From Anaerocolumna cellulosilytica (GTDB lineage: Bacteria > Bacillota > Clostridia > Lachnospirales > Lachnospiraceae), in the NCBI RefSeq assembly GCF_014218335.1, contig NZ_AP023367.1, forward strand, positions 139,001-203,000: 64,000 nucleotides of DNA, read 5' to 3'. A model generated the notes under the pieces. That model saw only the letters and a program-made list of their open reading frames with translations. It ran no database searches and was not told the origin of the DNA. Positions within the stretch are counted from its first letter, which is position 1; every line of letters starts with the position of its first letter. The position numbers were made by a program, and so were the translations under genes. This document shows, in pieces, positions 8,457 through 16,719 of the stretch.

Positions 8457-11048
8457 CTAATTCGATACTACGATTACGCGAATCGGCCCTTGTGACTTTT
8501 CTAAAAATCCGTTAACAAGGACACTGTTAAAATCTTTTATTTGGTCAAGTGAACCGGCATAATATTTTCCATCTTTACTAAAGTATACCTCTACATTATC
8601 TGAAATTCTATACACGGAACCGCCTGCATTGGCTTGCTTTCCGCTAATGTAAGAAATTCGCACTTCGGTTAATGACTGAATATCTTTTACTTCATTATTT
8701 TCAATTAGTACGCTTTTAGCACCAGTACCTAGATTTAACTGCAAGTTATTCGTTATCAAAGTGGTTTCATTACCATCTATGATAAAGGTAAGCTGTGCAC
8801 TGCTGTCATATTCACTGTAAGTTACATTCTTAAGGATTCCAAACTTGTAACCGGAATTAGCAATGTTATAAAGAATAACATCGGTTACTTCTCCGGCTGC
8901 ATTTGTCTTGTAATAAGATGTAGCACCATCCGCCCAGGATATTTCTTTTAAATCAGCAGGAGTTAATGAAGAATAGCTTTCACCTTTCACAGCAAGAATT
9001 CGTGCATTTGATGCTAAGGTTCTGCTTATAACATCACTTATAGTGTAGGAAGCCTGTAATTTCTTTATTGCAGTCTGACCGTAATTAAAGTTTATTTCAA
9101 CAAGAGATCCCTTTTCAATGTTAGTGTCGGTGCAAGGGAAATCTCTAAGAATTCCTTCGGTATCAACGATGTTAATTACCCTTTTAACGCTGCTAACGTT
9201 GTTTAAATCCTGTATTACTTTATCCTGAATACTAAGTACATAGCCGGTAATAGTTACTGGCATCTGCTCTACAGATAAGATATCTGCCACATTACCATCA
9301 TAGCCAAAGAGAACAACAACATTGTCACCAGTGCTTAATCTATTGTCACGTAATCTCTTGCCCCAGGAATTCTCCAAAAGGTTATCAGAGTTAGTGGTAT
9401 TATAGGTATTCAGAGCGGGCTGCTTTAAGGAATACGTTTTACCGGCAACTACAATTTCATCCGGTGCTATTACGGAAGGGCTAATGGTATTTAATACACC
9501 ATATACTTTTTTATCATAAACCCATATATTTTTTAATGCGTTAGAGTAATAAACGAGGTCATAGCTTTCAATAGTATTGCTTGAGATTTTTCCACCGTTC
9601 TTAAAGATGGTATAATCGGCTAGGGAGGAAGTTAATTTTTGCTCCCAGTTACCTTTTGCAACAATTCCAGTTAAAGGTAATATGTCTGCAACTTTATTCT
9701 CCCAGCCAAATAAAAGTACTACCGGCATGCCAGTTTGGATAGATTCTTTCTTTATCAATGCTTTTAGGTTTTTTGGATTGTCCACGGAGTAGGATTTTCC
9801 TGCTACTGTCAGCTCCTGAGGTTCTGTTTGATTATAAGTAATAGCATCCAGAGAACCAAAGGTAGTCTTATTATATACCCAGGCAGTTTTTAAAGATTTG
9901 CTGTAATAAAGGATATCTCCGGTTGCAATAGTAGCACTGCTGGATTTTTCATCATTTTTATAAACGGTATAATCGCTTAAATCAGAGCCAAGCTTTGTCT
10001 TCCAGTCACTGTAAGCACTTATCATTTCAATGGGATAGAGGTAGGAAACCTTGTCGTCTCTTCCAATGAGAACAGCAACAAGAGAGCCTTTTTTAATAGA
10101 AGAACTGTTAAGTGTCTTTTTCATGGTTTTCGGAGTTTCTACCGTATAAGTGGTACCTGCGATGGTTATCTCCTGAGGTTCACTTTGGGAATAAGATATA
10201 TTTTCAACAACGCCATACGCAGCGCCATTATATACCCATATCGTTTTTAAAGCTTCAGAGTAGTAAACAATATCGGTATTTTGAAAGCTTTTTGAAGTTG
10301 TTTTTTTGTTATTTTTATAAATTGTATAGGTGGAAAGCTTGGAGGACAGTTTCTTTTGCCAGCTCTCTTTACCAAGATAAGGGCCTTCCAGTTTTTTGTT
10401 TAAGAGACTATCAGCATCGATTTTGTCCTTGGCAGTTAGTTCATAACCTAATGCCTTCGCATATACATCACCGGATTTTTGCTTCGCATTCAGAAGATTA
10501 TAAAATAAATTCTGACAGTCTGTCAGAGTCAGGGTGTCGGATTCTTTTTTAGAAATGTTTAGACTAAGACCGAGTTCCTTATACTTTTCGTATCTTCCGG
10601 TAGAGGAATTGCTGAAATCCTCATTGGTATATCCAAGAATTCCAAGAGTTCCGTAAATTGCTTCTTTGAGTGTAACCGCTTTTGTGGGTTTAAACATCCC
10701 ACCAAGATATCCTCTCATATAGCTTTTTGATACAGCTATTTGTATATAAGAAGCTTTAGAATTGGTGGTTTTTACATCTTTAAACAATTTGCGGGTTGCC
10801 GTGTTTTTTGCATCACCGGCATAAGGGGAAGCCTGCACTAACATTTGGGCAAATTCTTCTCTGGTTACTGTCTTTTTCTTTGATATTACGTTACCGTTTT
10901 TATCAACGGTAATACCGGCAAGGGCAGTAACCTCGCCTGCATTTTGCTTTACAGCCGCTTTTGCATTAATACCTGAGGACAAAGTTAGTACTAATACTAG
11001 GAAGAGACTTGTAAAGATAAGGGGATTGTAACGTTTATGTCTGTTCAA
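8457..11048 (-). CDS. secreted S-layer-homology protein with three repeat units
   Basis: 863 residues. Signal peptide at about 1-32. Residues 55-215 look like SLH repeats (TREEFAQMLVQ, ASYIQIAVSKSYMRGYLGGMFKPTKAVTLKEA, then a third, weaker unit), which would tie the protein to wall polysaccharide. Three tandem units of about 115 residues follow (from about 230, 349 and 467), each with YTxxKN, then a YYSxALKxxWVY core and an AGxxYxV segment. The start is TTG, with GGAGG 9 bases upstream. It is the first gene of the MacAB-type operon, so the exporter may serve or be tuned by this surface protein; that link is inferred. Confidence 0.82.
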   Translation of the reverse strand: MNRHKRYNPLIFTSLFLVLVLTLSSGINAKAAVKQNAGEVTALAGITVDKNGNVISKKKTVTREEFAQMLVQASPYAGDAKNTATRKLFKDVKTTNSKASYIQIAVSKSYMRGYLGGMFKPTKAVTLKEAIYGTLGILGYTNEDFSNSSTGRYEKYKELGLSLNISKKESDTLTLTDCQNLFYNLLNAKQKSGDVYAKALGYELTAKDKIDADSLLNKKLEGPYLGKESWQKKLSSKLSTYTIYKNNKKTTSKSFQNTDIVYYSEALKTIWVYNGAAYGVVENISYSQSEPQEITIAGTTYTVETPKTMKKTLNSSSIKKGSLVAVLIGRDDKVSYLYPIEMISAYSDWKTKLGSDLSDYTVYKNDEKSSSATIATGDILYYSKSLKTAWVYNKTTFGSLDAITYNQTEPQELTVAGKSYSVDNPKNLKALIKKESIQTGMPVVLLFGWENKVADILPLTGIVAKGNWEQKLTSSLADYTIFKNGGKISSNTIESYDLVYYSNALKNIWVYDKKVYGVLNTISPSVIAPDEIVVAGKTYSLKQPALNTYNTTNSDNLLENSWGKRLRDNRLSTGDNVVVLFGYDGNVADILSVEQMPVTITGYVLSIQDKVIQDLNNVSSVKRVINIVDTEGILRDFPCTDTNIEKGSLVEINFNYGQTAIKKLQASYTISDVISRTLASNARILAVKGESYSSLTPADLKEISWADGATSYYKTNAAGEVTDVILYNIANSGYKFGILKNVTYSEYDSSAQLTFIIDGNETTLITNNLQLNLGTGAKSVLIENNEVKDIQSLTEVRISYISGKQANAGGSVYRISDNVEVYFSKDGKYYAGSLDQIKDFNSVLVNGFLEKSQGPIRVIVVSN

Positions 11049-11455
11049 TTCTAATTTCCTCCATTTATGTAATTATTTAGGGTTATGTAATGTTACCATT
11101 CATACATTAAAAAATAAATGGGTTTTTTATTAACTTTTTCTAAAGATAGATGATAATTTGATTAAAAAATCTCTAAAAGTGTGCTGAAAAAAAATCTTTG
11201 AAGGTATTTTGGGCTTGTGCGGAAGGAGTTTTAAAGAGCCAGGAACCTAATGTTTACAGGGCTTATAGAAAACACTGCCGGAGTTATCTAGCGGTAACAA
11301 CCGGCAGTGAACTTAAGTAAAGAGTTATAAGTATATGTTAAGTTATTAGAACTTTATTAATTTTTCTTAAGTCAGGTTGAAAATCAAAAGACGTTTTTTC
11401 AACATCTTGATTTTTTGTGTACAATACAACAGCACTAAAGCACACAGAGGTGAGT
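11049..11455. other. intergenic region before the SLH/export operon
   Basis: No gene seen. It holds the inverted repeat at 11273-11309 and an A+T-rich dyad around 11381-11413. The start of the export operon transcript must lie in its left part; I could not pick a promoter with confidence. Confidence 0.4.
11273..11309 (-). terminator. inverted repeat, probable queT terminator
   Basis: CACTGCCGG (11273-11281) pairs with CCGGCAGTG (11301-11309); an inner GTTA/TAAC pair extends the stem. Read on the minus strand it is followed by TTTTCT, which fits termination of the leftward queT transcript about 150 bases after its stop. Confidence 0.5.
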
Positions 11456-11941
11456 TTAATAGGAGGCATTAAAAAGCACATGCTTATACTTTTGGAGGGT
11501 AAATAATAACAATAATCCCAGAAGTCCGCAGGATATCACCTCACCGAAACCTACCGTTAACATTAAGAAGGGAATTGTAAAGGGCAGTCCGTAGGCATAC
11601 CGAAGTATCCAGGGAATGATTAGGATATTGGCTATAATCGGAGGAAGCGGCACCAGATATTTTTGTCTTCGGAGCAGATAGGAAAAGACGGCACCGATTA
11701 GAGTCGCCAGGGAGCCGAATATTATATCTATGATATTTGCTCCGCCAAGCAGATTGCCAAGTAGGCAGCCGATGGTTACACCAGGTATGGCAGCGGGTGT
11801 GAAATAGGGTAGTATGGTTAAGGCTTCTGCAATTCTAACCTGTATCTCACCGAAACCAATGGGTTTAAAAACCAGAACCAATACCACATAGATTGCTGCA
11901 ATTATAGCAGCTTGGGTAATTAACCTTGTTTTCATTTTCAT
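11456..11941 (-). CDS. queT: QueT-family queuosine-precursor transporter
   Basis: A 161-residue, very hydrophobic protein with about five or six membrane spans, matching the QueT (COG4708) family, the substrate-binding S-component of ECF transporters that takes up a queuine/preQ1-type precursor. Seen: KTRLITQAAIIAAIYVVLVL at the start and the conserved GEIQVRIAEALTILPYFTP and PGVTIGCLLGNLLGG segments. It must share the general ECF energising module, which is not in this window. The start at 11941 has an AAAGGAG site 9 bases upstream; an in-frame extension to 11992 would run into the structured leader and is rejected. Confidence 0.9.
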   Translation of the reverse strand: MKMKTRLITQAAIIAAIYVVLVLVFKPIGFGEIQVRIAEALTILPYFTPAAIPGVTIGCLLGNLLGGANIIDIIFGSLATLIGAVFSYLLRRQKYLVPLPPIIANILIIPWILRYAYGLPFTIPFLMLTVGFGEVISCGLLGLLLLFTLQKYKHVLFNASY

Positions 11942-12072
11942 TATGAAATTCTCCTTTAGTTTTGTTTTACGTGTGGAAGGTCGCGAACACACGATTTATA
12001 AAACAAAAGAGAAGAGTTTTATGTCTCTCTTTTGTTTGCCCATAAAGACCTTGTTTTTAGGGCATTTGTAAC
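11942..12072 (-). promoter_or_regulatory. structured queT leader, candidate preQ1-type riboswitch
   Basis: About 130 bases of untranslated leader. On the minus strand three hairpins follow each other: A (12037-12064, GCCC/GGGC stem with a long loop), B (12001-12037, 12-bp stem ending in a T-rich arm, terminator-like), and C (11970-11993, CGTGTG/CACACG). The loop of A contains AAGGTC (plus-strand 12047-12052) and the loop of C contains GACCTT (11977-11982), perfectly complementary over 6 bases, so a loop-loop pseudoknot is possible across hairpin B. Known: queT genes in Firmicutes are often controlled by preQ1 riboswitches. I could not match the sequence to the class I or II consensus that I know. 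Confidence 0.55.
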
Positions 12073-12078
12073 TGTTTT

Positions 12079-12106
12079 AGTATAGCATGAAAATGAGGGT
12101 TGTCAA
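12079..12106 (-). promoter_or_regulatory. strong sigma-A promoter of queT
   Basis: On the minus strand: perfect -35 TTGACA (12106-12101), 16-base spacer, -10 TATACT (12084-12079). It sets transcription start near 12072. Confidence 0.8.
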
Positions 12107-12196
12107 GTGATGACTCAATGTGGTTTTGTAGATTTAAAGCATACAATGAATTAGGGTTACCAAGTTGTGATGCAACAAATTATTTTTCAATACCTC

Positions 12197-12224
12197 TTGA
12201 CACATATACTATGTAATGTATAGC
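12197..12224 (+). promoter_or_regulatory. possible promoter of the LysM/GH18 gene
   Basis: TTGACA at 12197-12202, 16-base spacer, TATAGC at 12219-12224. The -10 is imperfect, and a spore-protein gene could equally use a sporulation sigma factor. Confidence 0.35.
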
Positions 12225-12373
12225 ATAAGTCTAAATTTCTGAGTATAGGATAATCGTTTTTTCGTGCCAGTTATGAATAAAAAAACAGAGGCGAAGGAAA
12301 GACAGAAGTATAACAACTTCTGCAAGAGTGGTCATATTATATTAATAAGATAAGAAGCGATTTGAGGATAAGA

Positions 12374-13663
12374 ATGAATATTCACATAGTCCAATTTGGT
12401 GATACAATCTACACCATAGCTGACCGATACGGTGTATCTCCAGAAAGAATAATAGTTGAAAATGATATCATGCATCCGGATAACCTAACAATGGGTGAGG
12501 CACTTATAATTATCAGACCAAATCAAACCTATATTGTACAAGAAGGAGATAGCTTAGAAAGTATTGCAATAACGCAAGGAGTGGATGTAATGGAACTTCT
12601 CCGGAATAATCCGAATGTATCAAACAGGGAGTTGTATATCGGAGAAGAAGTAGTGTTAAGCTATATTGACAGTCGAACGGTATCAATTAAAACCAATGGA
12701 TTTGCCTATCCTTTTATTGACAGGGCAACACTTCTAAAAACTTTGCCGTATCTAACCTATCTGACCATTTATTCCTATCAAATTGCACCAGATGGGACCC
12801 TGATTGATATGGATGATTCGGAAATTGTTCAAATCGCTAAGGAGTACGGTGTAGCTCCAATTATGTTTATAACTGCGCCCCATGAAGGGGATAACGTAGA
12901 TATGGATGTGGCGCATATCTTAATTACGAATATAGAAATACAAAATAAATTTTATTCTGATATCCTGACCATTCTCAGGGATAAAGGTTATTATGGCATA
13001 AATATTGATACGCCGTATATACAGCCAGAGGATAGGCAGCCTTACGTGGATTTTATAGCAAATATAACCGAGTGTCTAAATGGTGAGGGCTATCCTGTAA
13101 CTGTTAGTATAGCACCAAGTACTTTTGAAGTGTCAACAGGAATTATATATAATGGAGTAGATTATACAGGTCTAAGCCAGGCAGCAAATGATATATTGTA
13201 CCGTTTAACGTATGCCTTTCGATACCCTCAGATTCTACCTATAAGTACCCTGCCTTTTGATGCAGTTATGCAGACTGTAGCTAAAGCTATGGAACTGATT
13301 CCACCGAATAAATGTATGCTGGATATCTCGGTTATCGGGTATCTATGGGAGTTTCCCTATTTTGCAGCAATCATTTATGTTAACTTCTTAAATTATAATG
13401 CAGCAATAGAATTGGCTAATAATACAAGCTCCATCATCCAATTCAATGAACCTTCCCGTTCTTCTTATTTTCAGTATACTGAAAATAAACATGAATATAT
13501 GGCATGGTTTAAAGACAGCAGAGTTATATATCCCATGTTAGAATATATGCGAGGTTATGGGTTACAGGGGATTTCCATATGGAATATAATGTCCTTTATA
13601 ACAAGTATATGGCTGATGATACAAACACAATATGAGATAGAAAAAATCGAATTGTCATTGTGA
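12374..13663 (+). CDS. LysM / GH18-fold protein, YaaH/SleL-like, catalytic Glu missing
   Basis: 429 residues. Two LysM peptidoglycan-binding modules (about 3-48 and 51-97), then a GH18 TIM barrel (about 105-429). In Bacillus YaaH/SleL this layout gives a spore-cortex N-acetylglucosaminidase. Here the strand-4 motif reads GINIDTPYI: Asp212 is kept but the acid Glu of the canonical DxE (expected at 214) is Pro. The protein may therefore bind glycan without cutting it, or use another residue. The ATG at 12374 has GAGGA 6 bases upstream; the TTG four codons earlier overlaps that site and is not favoured. Monocistronic. Confidence 0.85.
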   Translation: MNIHIVQFGDTIYTIADRYGVSPERIIVENDIMHPDNLTMGEALIIIRPNQTYIVQEGDSLESIAITQGVDVMELLRNNPNVSNRELYIGEEVVLSYIDSRTVSIKTNGFAYPFIDRATLLKTLPYLTYLTIYSYQIAPDGTLIDMDDSEIVQIAKEYGVAPIMFITAPHEGDNVDMDVAHILITNIEIQNKFYSDILTILRDKGYYGINIDTPYIQPEDRQPYVDFIANITECLNGEGYPVTVSIAPSTFEVSTGIIYNGVDYTGLSQAANDILYRLTYAFRYPQILPISTLPFDAVMQTVAKAMELIPPNKCMLDISVIGYLWEFPYFAAIIYVNFLNYNAAIELANNTSSIIQFNEPSRSSYFQYTENKHEYMAWFKDSRVIYPMLEYMRGYGLQGISIWNIMSFITSIWLMIQTQYEIEKIELSL

Positions 13664-13836
13664 AGTACATTCGTCATGTGTCAAGAGCTCTTTTTACCAA
13701 ATCTATAATAAAAAAGTAAGTGAAAAGATATGGAATTATTAGTAAATATATGCCATAATATAACATAAAATTCTGCTTTACATGAAGGGAGTACATGAGA
13801 GTATGAAATTTCTACTATTATAAGGGGAGGATATGG

Positions 13837-14583
13837 ATGCTTACTATTGCTATTTGTGATAATAACACAAAAGATTCTAAAAAAATAGAAGCAATTGTAA
13901 AAGGTTATATGGATACGAAATGTATGTCTTATCGAATGTATTGTTATAATTCAGGGGAAGAATTGCTGGCATTTCGTATAAAATTTGATTTGGTATTTTT
14001 GGATATTGCAATGGATGGTATAAATGGGATTCAAGCTGGCAGGAAGCTGCGGGAAATGAATAGAAATGTAAAAATAGTTTATACCACCAGCTATCAACAG
14101 TATTGTATACAAGCAGTAAATAAGGTACATGCCTTTGCTTATTTAGAAAAACCGGTTACAAAGGAAAAAGCAGAATATCAGCTGAATGAAATTATACAAT
14201 ACATCAAAGAAGAAAAAGAAAAAATGAAAACAATAAACTTTGAAGTTGTAGAAATTACAGAAGAGGGCAAACTAGAAACTAGAATTAAGAACTTCGAAGT
14301 AAACGATATCTACTATTTTGAATATTTAAACCGTAAAATAAAAATTAGATTGGAACAAGAGGAATATTTCTTCGTGTATAGTATGAAAGAATTGGCCCAA
14401 AAGATGAAGTTATATGATTTTACCGTCTGTCATCAATGTTATTTGGTAAATCTAAGACATGTCAAAAAAATTAAAGGTTATGAGGTTTTTCTTGACGGTA
14501 GTAATGAAGTACTTCCTGTTTCCCAAAAAAAATCAGCTGAATTCCGAAAAAAATTAAACCAGTTCATACATAGCAGTCTATAG
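13837..14583 (+). CDS. LytTR-family response regulator (AgrA-like)
   Basis: 248 residues. Receiver domain at about 1-120 with the phospho-acceptor Asp in VFLDIAMDG (about residue 54) and the conserved Lys in YLEKPV; LytTR DNA-binding domain at about 140-245 (YYFEYLNRKIKI, then FTVCHQCYLVNLRHVKKI). Its kinase is coded 8 bases downstream. Together with the small autoinducer gene at 16427 this makes an AgrA-type peptide-responsive regulator the most likely role; LytTR regulators bind direct-repeat sites, which could lie before the autoinducer gene. A GGGGAGG site sits 7 bases before the ATG. Confidence 0.93.
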   Translation: MLTIAICDNNTKDSKKIEAIVKGYMDTKCMSYRMYCYNSGEELLAFRIKFDLVFLDIAMDGINGIQAGRKLREMNRNVKIVYTTSYQQYCIQAVNKVHAFAYLEKPVTKEKAEYQLNEIIQYIKEEKEKMKTINFEVVEITEEGKLETRIKNFEVNDIYYFEYLNRKIKIRLEQEEYFFVYSMKELAQKMKLYDFTVCHQCYLVNLRHVKKIKGYEVFLDGSNEVLPVSQKKSAEFRKKLNQFIHSSL

Positions 14584-14591
14584 GAGAAAAG

Positions 14592-15902
14592 ATGGAGAAT
14601 CATATTATATTTTTATTTGGTATTATCATATCATGTTTGGTTAATTGTATGATATTATTTCAATTTATAGAAGAAAGAAATGAAAGAATATATGAAAGCC
14701 GTTTCTTATATTTTCTGGCTAAAGTGGTACTATGTTTTCTAATCGGGTGCATTACAGCGATGAAGCATCCAATTATTAATATAGCAAGTTGGATACTATT
14801 GTTTGGTATTATAAATTTTTTGCTATATGAGAATCCTAACAAAAAAAATATATACCGGGTCTTGGAAGTTCCGGCATTGATTTTTATATTGACCATATGT
14901 GAAACGGTTGGCGTTATTATACTGGAATTTATTTTATGGAGATTTGATATACATAATATACAACCCAATATGATTGAAAGTATGGAAATTACTTTTTCTA
15001 AATTAGTTGTTTTGATATTTTATTATCTGGTAATTTCAAAGCTTTGGCGGGAAGATTCTGTGGGAAGATTTACAAAAACGGAAATTTGGGTTGAGGTTAT
15101 CATAATCTTATTCAGTATTGTCAATCTGGCTGTGATTATCTCCGTTATTCGTGAAATAAACAGCCAGACGGAACGTATCCTTTTATTAATTAATATGGGC
15201 TTTATCTTATTTGCAGATTTATACTTTCTGTATTTTGCCAGATTTGCAGCAATGTACAACCAACTTAAGGTTAAGCTGAGACTTTTGGAACAGCAGTCCC
15301 TGCTGCAGTACGAATATTATGCAGAGCAGGAAGAAAAATATAATGAATCTGTTAAAATTCTTCACGATGTCAATAAACATTTAAAGATGATTGAGAATAT
15401 GTATCAGGCGAAGGAAGGTAAAATCGCTATCACTTACACACAGGAAATCAGTAATATGCTGTTACCTCTGGCAATGGAAGAATATACAAATAATCCGCTG
15501 TTAAATGTTTTATTAAATGATAAAAAGAAAATTGCTAGTTATCGTAATATTGCATTTAATTTACAAATAGGCATGGTTGACCTTAGTTTTATGGAGCCAA
15601 TGGAAGTTACCACCATATTCGGAAATTTACTGGATAATGCAATAGAAGCATGTGATATGGTTATCATAAACAAATACATTGATATGAAACTGGATGGATA
15701 TCAAGATTTTATTGTTACTAATATTAGTAACAGTTCCATGCCAATTGAGAAATGGCATCATGGAAAACCAGTATCAAGGAAAGGAAAAGACCACGGAATA
15801 GGTCTGCTTAACGTAGAAAATATAGTCAGAAAGTACAATGGAAGTATGGTTTTAGAGGAAGAAAACCAAAAATTCAGTTGTAAAATAATCTTTAATAGAT
15901 AA
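14592..15902 (+). CDS. GHKL sensor histidine kinase (AgrC-like)
   Basis: 436 residues. The first about 215 residues form five to six membrane spans, the usual peptide-binding part of AgrC-type kinases, followed by a coiled linker (about 220-250). The phospho-accepting His lies in KILHDVNKHLKMI (about 258). The ATP-binding domain has N-box NLLDNAIEAC and G-box DHGIGLLNVENIV. It starts 8 bases after the response-regulator stop with an AGGAG site, so the two are one operon. An AgrD-type peptide gene follows about 520 bases downstream, making it the likely ligand source. Confidence 0.92.
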   Translation: MENHIIFLFGIIISCLVNCMILFQFIEERNERIYESRFLYFLAKVVLCFLIGCITAMKHPIINIASWILLFGIINFLLYENPNKKNIYRVLEVPALIFILTICETVGVIILEFILWRFDIHNIQPNMIESMEITFSKLVVLIFYYLVISKLWREDSVGRFTKTEIWVEVIIILFSIVNLAVIISVIREINSQTERILLLINMGFILFADLYFLYFARFAAMYNQLKVKLRLLEQQSLLQYEYYAEQEEKYNESVKILHDVNKHLKMIENMYQAKEGKIAITYTQEISNMLLPLAMEEYTNNPLLNVLLNDKKKIASYRNIAFNLQIGMVDLSFMEPMEVTTIFGNLLDNAIEACDMVIINKYIDMKLDGYQDFIVTNISNSSMPIEKWHHGKPVSRKGKDHGIGLLNVENIVRKYNGSMVLEEENQKFSCKIIFNR

Positions 15903-16426
15903 AAGGTTTTTAAAATATTATTTATAAGTTAATGCCAAGGTGTAGAATATATAAAGCTCTATGGTTTTTTCGTCATACACTGTCTGAAAGCTGTTAGCGG
16001 TACAGTTAACCGGTAATAGTCTTAAGGCAGTAATGCAGGAGAACCATGGGGCTATTTTTATTTTGCTTCATTAAATCAGACCCCCTTCCTAAGTAAATTG
16101 TGATCTGTAAGAAGAATGAAAAACTTATATTCTCTGTTAGTTATACATAAAAACTGTAAGTTATACGACTTATATTGAAATTAAGATAAAGAAGTGGCAA
16201 AATACGGCTGTAAAATATATGAAATAGCTGGGAAGTATAAATGAATACAGAAAGGGGAGAGGCATGAGAAAAGTGTTTGTGATGTCTATAAGCGCATTTA
16301 AGCGGCATCATATCGAAAGTTGAAAGAAAATATTTATAAGAAAGGATTGCCACAATTAGATTCTTTTGACTTATTTTTGGTGGCAGTATCAATTCTGTAT
16401 ACAGAGGTGATACATAATAGGTGTAA
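15903..16426 (+). other. non-coding or decayed stretch between agrC-like and agrD-like genes
   Basis: No intact gene of useful length is seen. In the place where agrB usually stands there are only short frames: a 19-codon frame at 16264 with a ribosome site (MRKVFVMSISAFKRHHIES) and an open stretch ending at 16432 without a start. I could not recognise AgrB membrane segments or its catalytic His/Cys in any frame. It probably carries the promoter of the peptide gene. Confidence 0.45.
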
Positions 16427-16576
16427 ATGATGAAAAAAGACTTAGAAAGGTTATCCCTGAAACTGATGTCCAAAGCAATCTTAAAGTCAACCGTAAAGGA
16501 AGCGAATACCTGTTGCTTTTTTATTGGCTACCAGCCGGAATTGCCTAAGGCAGTAAAAAAATTGAGGAAATTTTAG
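16427..16576 (+). CDS. agrD: AgrD-type cyclic autoinducer peptide precursor
   Basis: A 49-residue peptide (48 if the second ATG at 16430 is used) with the three parts of AgrD: an amphipathic N-terminal helix (residues 4-20, LERLSLKLMSKAILK), a core ANTCCFFIG (26-34), and a charged C-terminal tail beginning YQPELPK (35-41). The tail matches the HQPKVPK-like follower of clostridial AgrD proteins, which places the cleavage after Gly34 and suggests a five-residue thiolactone ring from Cys30 to Gly34 (or six from Cys29). Lies downstream of an AgrA/AgrC-like pair. AGGTG precedes the ATG. The AgrB protease needed to cyclise it is not in the window. Assignment rests on pattern only. Confidence 0.78.
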   Translation: MMKKDLERLSLKLMSKAILKSTVKEANTCCFFIGYQPELPKAVKKLRKF

Positions 16577-16719
16577 CTTCACGGAAAGGGTATTATGAGG
16601 TGTATTGGGGAAATGCATAGATACAACTATTAATCCATCAGCTATCAACGCATTTGTTATAGATTCAATAAGTTTTGTTGACAACTGACCCACTATTCAA
16701 AGGAAAGGAAGAATGTCAT

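Noticed and set aside
10112-10552. 146-codon plus-strand frame inside the SLH-protein gene
   Set aside because: Lies wholly within a well supported gene on the other strand; rich in Phe/Tyr/Arg as expected for an antisense frame.
16141-16473. 110-codon minus-strand frame between the Agr-like genes and thiolase
   Set aside because: No ribosome site, low-complexity composition, and it overlaps the better supported AgrD-type gene on the plus strand.
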